A DNA stretch of 64,000 nucleotides from Diadema setosum. Its lineage: Eukaryota; Echinodermata; Echinoidea; Diadematoida; Diadematidae. Position numbers and translations under genes: made by a program. The stretch lies in the NCBI RefSeq assembly GCF_964275005.1, contig NC_092701.1, positions 5,252,715-5,316,714 on the forward strand, read 5' to 3'. Every line of letters starts with the position of its first letter. Position 1 is the first letter of the stretch. The notes beneath the pieces are model-generated. The model was not told where the DNA came from, ran no database searches, and saw nothing but the letters and a program-made list of their open reading frames with translations. Shown here piece after piece: positions 1 through 11,300 of this stretch.

Positions 1-1215
1 CAATGTAGTTAGAACTCTAGCTTCTTATCTATATATGCCATGGATGATTCTGAACGCAGACTAACTGCGACCACAGGCACAGTTTTTAGCTGTGTGAAGA
101 GAAAGGAGCACCCAGCCCAGGGGTTAAACGCAGGCTAGCCTATTACTAGGCTCATTTTTATAATTCAGATCTGATCCAGATTTGGTCCTTATTGAAGTAA
201 GCTGGGTCATGGCCAGGTGGAGTGAGTGGCGTCAAACTTAAACTTGATGGGTTTGTTGTTCCCAAACTTAGTTTTTTTTTTTTTATGGCGCAGACTCCTT
301 TATGACCGACAAGGGTTCGTGCCTGTAAACTATGTTGTGCTTGCGTCAGTCAAGTTTCAACCACTTCTTCCTTTGACTTGTATTCAACTCCCCCCTAAAT
401 GTCCTTTTTTTTTAGGCTGAAGTGGAAATAGAGTGGTTTGTATTTGTATGTCAATTATTGTAAATTTGTATTGGCAAACCTACATCTTGTGGAAGAGGAA
501 GAGGTTTTATTGCTCTGCCAAATTACTGACTTCAGACCTGATGACTGTCAATACAGTGAATACTTTTCATGTTCCAATAAAAAAAAAAAAAGAAAAAAAA
601 AAACTTTGGAAAAAAGTACTACCTGCTCAGATGAAGCAATGTCATTAATTGTGAATCAATATGATACTGTAAAAGTGGTTTCTTTTGCGGTGGTTTTATT
701 TTCGCGCTTTTCGCGCTTTGAGGTTGAACCGCGAAATTAACATCACGCAAAAATGTTTGAACTCGCCGCTTGTTAAAACGCAAGCATACTTGCCAACTAG
801 TAAGATTTTATCAGATTCAGTAAAATTTTTTACGTTAAAAATAGCAAAATTAGATTTTCTGTCAGAGAAATCAGATTTTTAAAAAAATACTTAGATATAA
901 ATACATGTACCTTTCATGTGTATTTTCTGAAGATTTGACCGAAAGTAAGATTTTTAACTTCAGTTTACATATATATGAAATAAGATTTTTGCAATCCACG
1001 AGTAAGATATTTCATCTTGAAATGTTGGCAGGTATGCTATTGCGCACATGCACACACAAGATTCCGCGCACGGAGTGTATTGATGGTCAACACACACACA
1101 GCGATACCGCGCAATGTAGGTCAAGCATGTTATTAAGTACTCGAGAGACAGGATTTCAGGTAAGCCTGCATTTAATGTTAATTTCTATTTGATAAATAAA
1201 AGAATGATTGGATTA
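1..1215. other. Upstream flank of PIGC, no gene seen
   Basis: No coding exon could be supported here. The stretch is AT-rich with short homopolymers (A-runs near 580-600) and CpG-bearing fragments near 670-780. The segment starting near 665 (ACTGTAAAAGTGG) recurs near 12671 and looks like a degraded dispersed repeat. The promoter and 5' UTR exon of PIGC may lie here or up to 2244, but nothing in the sequence fixes them. Confidence 0.5.
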
Positions 1216-1650
1216 CAGTTCGACCTCGACTATCCGGCCATGTCGGGACCGGCACTCATCCGGATAAGCGAATTGACTGGATATGGGAGACACAATGTTA
1301 ATGTATACTGTAGCTGCCGTCCAAGCTGCCGTCCCAGTGCACTGGCAGCTAGACAGGTAGCGTACCCCGCAGCGGTGGTGTAATCTATGCTAGCCTGCGC
1401 AAAATTGTAGTCCCTTCCCCACAAAAATAAAGTATATCTTTATGTGAAAATCATACATGTTTTACCTCATTAGATATTGAGAAACCTATCATGCACATCT
1501 TATGAAATTAGTGAAATAGATCCATGAAAGTCACTGTGTTTTTTTTTTTCTCAATTTTTGGATGAAAAAAAAAAGTCCTTCACTGCGTGAACGCGTCCTG
1601 ATAATAGAGATTTCCGGATAAAAGGAGGCCGGATAATCAAGGTCGAACTG
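1216..1650. mobile_element. MITE with pogo/Tigger-like terminal repeats
   Basis: The 435-bp element begins CAGTTCGACCTCGACTATCC and ends with the near-perfect complement (GGATAATCAAGGTCGAACTG). It is flanked on both sides by TA, the target of Tc1/mariner/pogo transposases. No transposase reading frame lies inside, so it is non-autonomous. The family assignment rests on the terminal sequence and TA target only. Confidence 0.75.
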
Positions 1651-1821
1651 TATATACGGTGTAGTTTGGGTTTTGATGTGTAAAATAAAACAGTTTTTGC
1701 CGACTGTGAATTCGCAGATTTTGTCGACCGCGAATTTAAACACACATGAAAAGTCGGCACCGATGGAAACCGTGAAAGTATCTGTACGCGAAAGAAACCA
1801 CTTTTACACTTAATTACAGTA

Positions 1822-1912
1822 TTAACCTGTTGAGGATGGACTGATTTTGCTACAACACGCATTTCCCATAGACCCCTGCCCAGGTATACTAGGGATTCGT
1901 CCGCAACGTTAA
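1822..1912. mobile_element. TTAA-flanked miniature inverted-repeat element, copy 1
   Basis: A 91-bp unit (TTAA included) has inverted ends and a short internal hairpin (GTATAC-like core). It matches the copies at 3557 and 10637. This is the most diverged copy. TTAA at both edges fits a piggyBac-type target duplication. Confidence 0.65.
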
Positions 1913-2244
1913 AGTGATTTCTTTTTGATGACACTATTAGCAATCAACTTCAGTCTTTTTTTTGGCCCATCAGTGAGTCGACAAATTTAAGTGCTGTATC
2001 TTTCCTATGATATGACGCATGTTGATGCAAACGTATGCTCGTCACTATGCCTTTGGAGGAGGAGGAGATTGTGTATTAACAACTGTGACAACATAAACAG
2101 TTTTGTGCATGCTAAATGAATGAAGTGGTATCAGGTTGCAATGATATGAATTTTTCAGATTTTTTTTATTGCTTTACTTGAAGCTTTTGCCATTTCAGTC
2201 CTGTCTGAAGATTTTTGCCTCTCTTTAACAACATCTATTTTCAG

Positions 2245-2249
2245 GAAGA
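2245..2249 (+). other. PIGC: Splice acceptor and short 5' UTR before the PIGC start codon
   Basis: A TTTTCAG acceptor ends at 2244, and the ATG follows five bases later. This implies at least one non-coding 5' exon further upstream, which I could not locate. Confidence 0.6.
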
Positions 2250-2346
2250 ATGACGGGTAAAAAATGGCAGAAGATCTTGTACGAGGACCAGCATGTTGAA
2301 GATAACTATGTAGATGATTCTTTTCTTGAGGAAATGAAAAAGAATT
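2250..2346 (+). CDS. PIGC: PIGC coding exon 1
   Basis: It encodes residues 1-32, [12 protein letters not shown] and onward, and ends at a GTGAGT donor in phase 1. The ATG is the first in frame after the acceptor and aligns with the family N-terminus. Confidence 0.93.
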
Positions 2347-5300
2347 GTGAGTTAGTCTTTGGTGGTAACATGGTTGGGGATGTCAAGTAAATGTTCAAAT
2401 TGTCTCAAAATTTAGTATCTTTCAGCATTAATGAGTGATTAATTCTAATTTCAAATTGATTGTTTGTGTATTTGCATCCGCATAAGATATGAGTGATTAA
2501 TTCTAATTTCAAATTGATTGTTTGTGTATTTGCATGGATCTGCATAAGATATGAGTAATTAATTATAATTTCAAATTGATTGTTTGTGTATTTGCATTAA
2601 TTTTTGTCAATCAAATTTTGCAAAAAATGCAGGCACTTTTTGCAACTTTGAACCTATCCCATCTTCCTGTGAGGTTATCTTTTTTTTTTTTCTTCTTCTT
2701 TAGGTGTCTGTTATCCTTTTTGAAAGCAATAATTTACAATTTGTAAATCAATTATCAACAATAGTGGTGATACGGTATAGGCATGATACTGACAGTTGTA
2801 CTCTGGATTTAGTCATTCATGACGCTAGTTATCACAATAATTTTGATTAATGATGGTATAATGAATACTTATAATTGCAATGATTTTATAATACTGATTA
2901 GAACTGTTAAAAAGTGAAATTTTATCATTGCATTGCTAAAAGAATTATTAAATTGTCCATTACAAATATTCCTGGATTGGAAGGAATATAATTATTATTA
3001 ATTAACATTACATTGTACCTTACAAGTGTGTGTCTATATGTTTTTGTGATATATAACATTATGTGCATCCCCTCAACTGCAGTGTACACAAGGACCTATG
3101 AATACTGGAATGTTGTTTATGAAACAGGTGTTATCACCCAGCAATTGAGCAGGTGAGTTAACTTTACAGGTGTGTGTTTTGTTTCTGAAGCTATCAAATG
3201 GTTTGATATGACTCTGCTGTCTAGTTGAATACTGGGTTGTCCACCACTTCTTTGTACAAATCAAATGAGCCGGCCCATTTTTCCCCTCTATTAATCCCTC
3301 AATGGGTATATACATAGCATTTTTACTATAACTGTAATTACCTTTTAAAACACATCAGAACAGTGCTGAATTGACATTGAGTCTGCTAAAATTTTGGCTG
3401 TCATGTATAAGTACATCTTTTAACATGAGATGCAGAATGCTGTAAACAGGGGTATGATGTCATACTCTGGGTTACATGTACAGCTTGCCACACATCAAAT
3501 GTCAAAATCAATTAGATTGTTTTACGATTGATAATTTCTGGTGTGCATTAATTTCATTAACCCATTGAGGGTGGTTTAATTTTGTTACAGCGTGCTTTTC
3601 CCATCGACACCTGCCTGAGTATACTCAGGACTCGTCCTCAATGGGTTAAGCCTGATATCCAGTAAAATCATCAATAATAATGAATGAGGTGCATCTAGAA
3701 GGACAAAAGAGTTACAAATTTCAAGACATATTTAAACTCTCAATCCAGACAGGAAGTATTCTAAATTACGATGTCAAACTGTTATTGTGCAGCGAAGATC
3801 GGTTCATGTATTTTGCAACCAAGTCACCCTGTTTTGCTGTTTTCTTGGTTTTGATGACCTAGACTAAATCAGGATAACATGCAGCCAGCGTACGTGTATA
3901 CAAAACCCCCCTTTAGAAAGCAGCTCTGCTGGTTTTGATGACCTAGACTATTAACTCGTTATGTGCCATGGTGGAAACCCCCTGTGTGCCACGTTATTCC
4001 GAGACATGAAGGTAGTCATGCTTTGAGAAAAAATTATGTTTTTCCAATTTGTATGACCTCTACAATTTCTGTTAAGATGGACATAATATTAGGCAAAGTA
4101 AAAGAGGAATGCCAAACTTTGTTTCGATATAAATTGTATGACGAATCTATTTTTCAATTTCTCTTTCGAATGACCAGTTGCTACATTACTGTAAAGGCAT
4201 GACTTTTGCACATAAAACCGTGACAGAAACTTAGAATGTCCGAGCAAATCTAGTTGGGAACACCACTTGATAGTCAATCACTACATAGAATGCAAGCCGT
4301 ATATGAGAGGAACAAAAGCACGAAAAACGCTTTCATTGTGCCGCGGGATTAGCAGTGATTAGCGATTTATCGATCGGTTTTGGCGGCTTTGTTTGTTGAG
4401 CAGAATATGCGAAGTTGGCACGCTGTCGACTGAGCCGGACGTGCGAACGTGGCACATAAAGAGTTAAAATCAGGATAACATGCAGCCAGAGTACATGTAA
4501 AAGACCCCTATGGAAACCAGCTCTGCTGATCACGGTGTTCCACCCCATAAAGTGGTAATGAATTCAATCAATCAATCAAGCAGTCAAGACTGAATATGAT
4601 GTGCTGTCCTGTGTCTTTGAGTACAAGCCATGGGTGTATGGGATGATGAGGTAGGATCGGGAGGAAGTAGATACATATGTGACCCGCTACAACAAAATGG
4701 TCCTAAAGTCGCGCACGGTCGAAGTCGTGAAAATCGAGTTTGAAGTTAGAGCATCAAAATTGGTCAAAACTTACGATTTTCTGAATTTGACATATTATTA
4801 GAGTCTGACATGTCTTCTATCATCTGTCGAAATTTTGAAGCAAAATGATGAAAGGAAAGACAAAAAAATAGCGTTTTTCTGGGCCATGTTGTTTTGGCGT
4901 TTCAACGAAGCAGAAACTGGTTCGAACATTTGGATTGAGCGCCACACATAGGCTCCGCCCCTAACAACGACCAGAGTGATCTCATTGGTCAGTTTGCTGC
5001 TTGCCGCTAACCGAAGCGTGAAGCCCGCACACTGCCCAGTCGACTGGTGCGTGCGGGCGGGTTGCGCTATGCCTAGCTGCTTCACCTGACATCCTGGTCA
5101 CTGATTGGTCGGTGAGGAGACCGCCGACGCTGTGTTTGAATGAGCATTTCGGGGGTTGCTAGGGCTTAACTTCTATTGTCCGGAGGTGAATACTGATTTG
5201 CTTGTCTCTTGATTGTGATTGCGTCGCAAGGAGAACTTTTAGGGCGCTTTTCTCGAAACAGTGATTTCCCAGACGTCTTGACATGCTCTCTTTTAAACTT

Positions 5301-8300
5301 CGATATCTCCGCAGCCGATTATTTTTATGAGACGTGTTATATATCAATTTAAAGCAGAAAGATTAGGAAATTGTATCATGTAATTTTCAAATAATCGACC
5401 TCGCCCGACTTTAGGATCATTTTGTTGTAGCGGGTCACATATTTATCTGCAGAATTTACCTTCACAGTTGAATGTGTTTCTACTCTCATTTTGTCTTCCT
5501 CAGCATCTGTCTCTTTGTGGTATCTTTCATCTTCATGCACTCTGCTCTCCTCTCACCCTCCTCCCTCCTGTGTGGGATCGGGGCGGCCACGGTTTGTGCG
5601 TACCCCGTGTTCCGCTGGATGGAGAAGTCAGATGTTGAGAACAGAGGTCAGAGGTCAAGTAAGTATTAGCACTTCCTGCAATGAACATTTCCCAGAGAGC
5701 CGTTTTGTAATGCTTTGTACTACATGCAATGCCTTCACTTCATAGTCATTAAATTTCACTAAACACCAAAACTTTCAAGAGCAGATTGATTGCCAGTAAT
5801 CGCAAGGGCAAGGGGGGGGGGGGGGATGGTTTCTGTTTTCTCTAATTCTTGTAAAATGGGTCTTCACTGAGACTGTTTTATAAGAACAGAGAGCTCGCCA
5901 TTCGTGACAAAATTTTTTCACTTTCGCATCACTCAGTGCAGACAAACTTGAGTATGGAGGGTCAACAACATGATTTCTTGCCAGGGCTTATTAATCTAAG
6001 AGCAGGCAAAGTTGCTCATGGCTGTGCTTTTTGTGTGTTGGCAAAATTGGCTGCCTGTGATTACACTGTTAGCATTCTTGTACATTGAGTGTAGAAGGGC
6101 ATTATTGTTCGACACTAGTGACATTTTAGCTTCCAAGAGTCAAATTGCAAGTAGAAATTTGCTGTGAATATTTCCTGAGATCAAAATTAGTCATCTTTAG
6201 AGTTTATCTCAAGTCTGGTGTCCCTGTCATTCTTGTTGAAGTTTTGGACGACCTGCGCACCATGGTCATCTTCCTGACGTTCTCATTCGGCATGTCGCCG
6301 ATCCTCAAGACTCTGACAGATTCCATCAGCACGGACACCATCTACGCCATGACGGTGAGCTGAGAGGGGACTTCCTCACGTGTATCCATTTGTTGCAAGT
6401 TGATTAACCTTGGCTCCAAGACAAGATGTTTTTTGTTTGTTTTTTTTTTTTTTAGCTTAAAGGGAAAAAAATTCCCCAACCAATATGTTGATTTGGGGAT
6501 TGCAGATTGCAACTTACAATTAGAGATGTAATGCTTGGTGAAAATTTGAGACATTTTGGCCAATTCATTCAGAAGTTAGGAATTGTTACAGATTTGGTTA
6601 TTTTCATGTGTTGCCCTTTCCAAAGAATAAACATAACAATTTGTTAGGTTACAATATGTATCAGTGTACACTATATATTAGGAAAATATGAAAGGAATAT
6701 ATCACAAATTTGTTCATTTTCTGTATGTGTAAAGTAGACATTCATTCAAATTGTTAGCCAATGCTTGTTAAGGCAAACACTATTCTCTATGTCTCCAGTG
6801 TGTAGGTCAAAGAATCTTTTGATGTCCCAGGAAAATGGATTTAAAAAAAAGAAAAGAAATCATCACAGTTTACTTGATTTCTTACTATCACAACATCACA
6901 GGTTGTTGTAGAGTTCCCATTTTGATCGGTTAGAGCACACAGAAATAACCAAATGATCTCAACTTTTAAATGGATTGTGTGATTTTCTTCAAACTTTTGT
7001 GGAGCACTGCAACAACATTTCTGCATTCGCTAAATCCACTTATTAGGCAGCATACATGATTGGTTACTCCCTGTTTTATGCTGAAACAAATGATGCAAGA
7101 AATTTGTCACACCTCTGAATTCGTGCCAAGTAAAATCCAGTTTATAGAATTTTCCATTTGAATGGTGGATAGAGTTTTGGTAAAGAATGATGCTTTTGGG
7201 ACAACAAATATGTTACAAAAACCACAAAACTAGGATGCTGTTGTGTTGAATTTACCCTGCTTACATGTACAGTTTATGTTACAAGAATTTTAAGTGGATA
7301 GTTTGTTTCAGTGATACCAATATTTCTGCACTTTCACAAGGGTGCAACTGAATTACATGTATATGGGATTACTGTGCTGTGATGATAATGGTGATGCTTA
7401 TGATGGTGATATTAATAATTATTAAATTACTGAAACTGCACTGGTCTTACACTCAAGACGCAGTGAACAGTTCCAGAACGTTTATTTCCACATTTCACTT
7501 GACATCTGTTACTATACTTAAACAAAAAAGAAAAGAAAAAGAATAGGAACAAGCAAAATACAAAATATGATATAAAGTGGGTCGTGACTAGAAAGTGTGT
7601 CAGCATAATATGTACATGAAAGACAATTCTCTATACTTTAAAGCTTGGATATTTTCGCATGACTAATTTTAAGAAGATAAGAAGAGTTTCGCGGGGGTTT
7701 AACAGCAATTCCGCTGAATGAAGACTACTGAATCAACTACTGTACATATTATGGCAAGCGCTAGTTTCTGGTTGCGCAAAATTAGCAAAAATTTCAACAT
7801 CGCGCAAATTTCCATTCCAGTATTGTACTTGTGTGAAATATGAAGAAACCCCAAAAGCAAAGCTTGTAACCGAGGGGTTTCAGGAAAAAAATACCAGTGT
7901 AAATTCATTTTGCAATGGAGAATGATTGATAATGACAGTCGTCATGGTTGACATGTAATTATTGTCACAGTTGGGATAGTGATTTTGTTGGTGATACTGA
8001 TTACAATAGTTTGAAATAACATTCAACAAATTACCCAGAGGAAATATGACACATCTGATGATTGCATGTTTTGTTTTTGTTTGTTTGTTTGTTTGTTTGT
8101 TTTTTTTGGTGAGTCTAGTGGATTCAACTAATGAAAGGTTCAATTCATTCTATGCAAATTGTCATTTCTCGGACTGTTTACAATTGTACATGTCATGGTA
8201 TATAAAATATTGGTACTGTCTGTCACAGCAGTACTCATTTGATCGGAATGGTTATCTTCTTTGCTTAAACTTTGGCAGGTTTTTATGCTTCTTGGGAACC

Positions 8301-11300
8301 TAATCTTCTTTGACTATGGAACTACAAAAGTTGTGTGAGTAAAAGAAACAAATTGTATACCACTTCATTTTCCCATTGTTTGTGATATTTTTCACTTTCT
8401 GGTCTCATTACTTCAAGTAAGATCTTTATCAATTTTCTGCAATTCAGTAACCCTAAGTACATTAACCGTACTTCGATTAGCTGACTGTATCACCACCCAT
8501 TTAAATGCTGGATCTAGATATGTGAATTCACATCCCAATTGCTTAAAATTGTGAAATTATTAAAAGGGCATGTATAGTGCTGTAAAAGGTTTTGAAGACT
8601 GAGGTTGGCTGTAAAACTACAGTAGCATTTATTAAGCAATTCTGAAAGATCTGGTTTATTAAAAATGAAAGTGGTTTTTGTTTTGCTTTGCTTTTCGCAG
8701 GTAAAAAATTGTTAGTGTGATGATAATTTCGCATTGAAGTTGATACAGTCAACCTCGCCTTCATTAAATCATAGGGACCAGCAAATGCTAATGAAGATTT
8801 ACACACTACTACACGTCATGTAGAATTAACACTGTGTTAATATCCATTCGGAGTAGACTTTTTATTTAACTTACCCAATTTTTAGACTAGTGTGAAGTTG
8901 ACTTGGGTGAGTTTGTCTGTATACTGATGGTATCTAAAACTTGCTAGCACTCTTGTATGTAAGTTTACCTGTATCTAGATCTTTGACTAACTCTTGAATT
9001 TATGACTACACTGTGTTATAACTTATAATTATACATGTAGATGTGAAGTGTATTTGTCAGAGCAAGAACTGAAAGTGAGGGAACATTGAAATGATTGGGT
9101 GAGTTGAATAGCAGGTTACGCTGTAGGCCATTAGTGTGCTGTAAGCATTATGTTTTGTTCGACAGAACTATTTATGTCCTACATGTAGGTACAGAAACCT
9201 AATATCTCTGTCTCTTCATATAGATTGATTTCAGCTGCTGCAGTGGCACATACACCCTTCACAGTTTTATGCATGTAGCTTTATTCTGTTGCACATTGCA
9301 CAACTGCTTGCTACTGTTTCACTACACCGTACTTGCAGACTATGAGCGAGTATTTTTGATAGCAGTATGTCTGGGTATGTGAAATAGTGATATAAATCAT
9401 CTTGGAATGGATGGAGAAGATATGATTATGATCATAATCATGTAAAAAATTATGACTAGTAATGGTTTACATGTAGTAAATGTAACATTAAAGGGGTATT
9501 CCAGATCATTTTCATTGTTTCACATCATGTCGTACATAAATCGACAGTTCTGTATAGATTTGTGAAATTTACTGTGGTCTTTTAGCAGAGAAACCAATAC
9601 TCTGAAAAATCTTAAACAAATTACGCTGAACATTCTTGATGACATAGGAGCCTCATGTATTTCAGAAATGTAGCAGTGTAATTCCATTACAATACCACTT
9701 GATTGACAAGTTCACCTGTGTAGAATGTATGCATGCCTTCTCCTTTTGTTCTGTTTCCTTGAGCCCCAACTCATGCATTCTTATGGTGAGGCTGCCATGT
9801 CATCATCCTTGTTCATTGCAATTTGTTATAAATTTCAAAAACCTTCTTACTTCATCCCAATCACTATAAATTCTGAAACTGTGTACTCAGTATAAGTAAT
9901 TTATCATTGTTCAAATGTAAAAAGCTGAAAGTCATCCAGAGGTCTCCTTTAATGTATAAATGATGTTGATTATAATTATAGTAGTAATAATTTATAATAG
10001 CTCACGTAGTCATCGTAATCAGAAGTGATATGTTATACTGATAATAATGACTACTGTTAACAACAATTTTGCAAAATCTAAAGAGAAATATGCTTCCCAG
10101 TGAAAACTTGTGTAATGCAGTCAAAGGTCAAAATCCTACAGCACATGATTATTCTCCTCTCAAGCCAGACTAGGTTATTTTATTGTGCCTTGACCACTGT
10201 CCTTGACTTTGTGCAGGGCATCCCAGCACCTGTCTCTGAATGCCTCCATCTTTGCCTCCGTGTGCCTGGCGTCTCGGCTTCCCTCCACCCTTCACGCTTT
10301 TGCCACCGTCACCCAGGCGATGCTGTTTTTCGCTCTCTGGCCGGCCTTCAGGAAACGATTAAAGGTGGGCGTCACCCTTTTGAAACCAAAAGAGCTACTT
10401 GTACCTGAAGACAGAGATTCTCTAGTGATTGCACTTCTAGACTGTGACATGATTTTGTGTTTAAGTGTTGCTTTTTATTCTGTCCTCTTGAAATCTGTGT
10501 GTATAAAATGTGAAGTTGTCAAGCTCTGTAAAATAAGTGATATATATTTGTTGTTTTGATGGAATATGGAAGGCTTTTGAATTAACTTCATAGGCACGGT
10601 TGGAAGATGTACACACAGGTGTTGAACTCAGTATCCTTAACCCGTTGAAGATGATTTGATTTTGCTACAACACACATTTCCCATAGACATCTGCCCGAGT
10701 ATACTCGGGACTCGTCCTCATCGGGTTAACAGGGCAATATGAAATATTTCTCTGCTTGATTGTGCATCAGGGCAAGTGCCCAATCCTTTGAACAGGCAAC
10801 TGCCCTTCTATTTTGCTTTGCCCGATATAAGTTTTAGATGCCCCGGGTAATCTGGCAATTGGGTGTGCAGCATCTTGCTCAAAATAAAGTTAGGGCTCAT
10901 TTTTTTTTTTTCCACCCATGAAAATGCCCTCTATCAATGAGTTCATCAAGGGTTTATTGAGTTTTGGGGAAATGATATGCCATATGAGTTGTGTAGGCTA
11001 GAGTTGAGTATTGCACCTATGCTTCTTTGTTGCAAGACCCCTATGAAGAATAATATGGATAAGTCAAGTTGACATAAATGAGTTGATAATTACATGCAAA
11101 AGTTTTAACCAAGCATATGAACTATATGGACATATTCTGTTACATTGCAAAAGCTCTTTAGATCAGATACGATTATGATATGTGATGTTGTATACCGGAA
11201 AGGACAATTATAAAAAAGCATACGTACTTCCTCTAAGGCTAAGTGTACAGAGTGAAACTCAAACTTGGGTACACAGTACTGCAAATACCTCATTGTCTCG

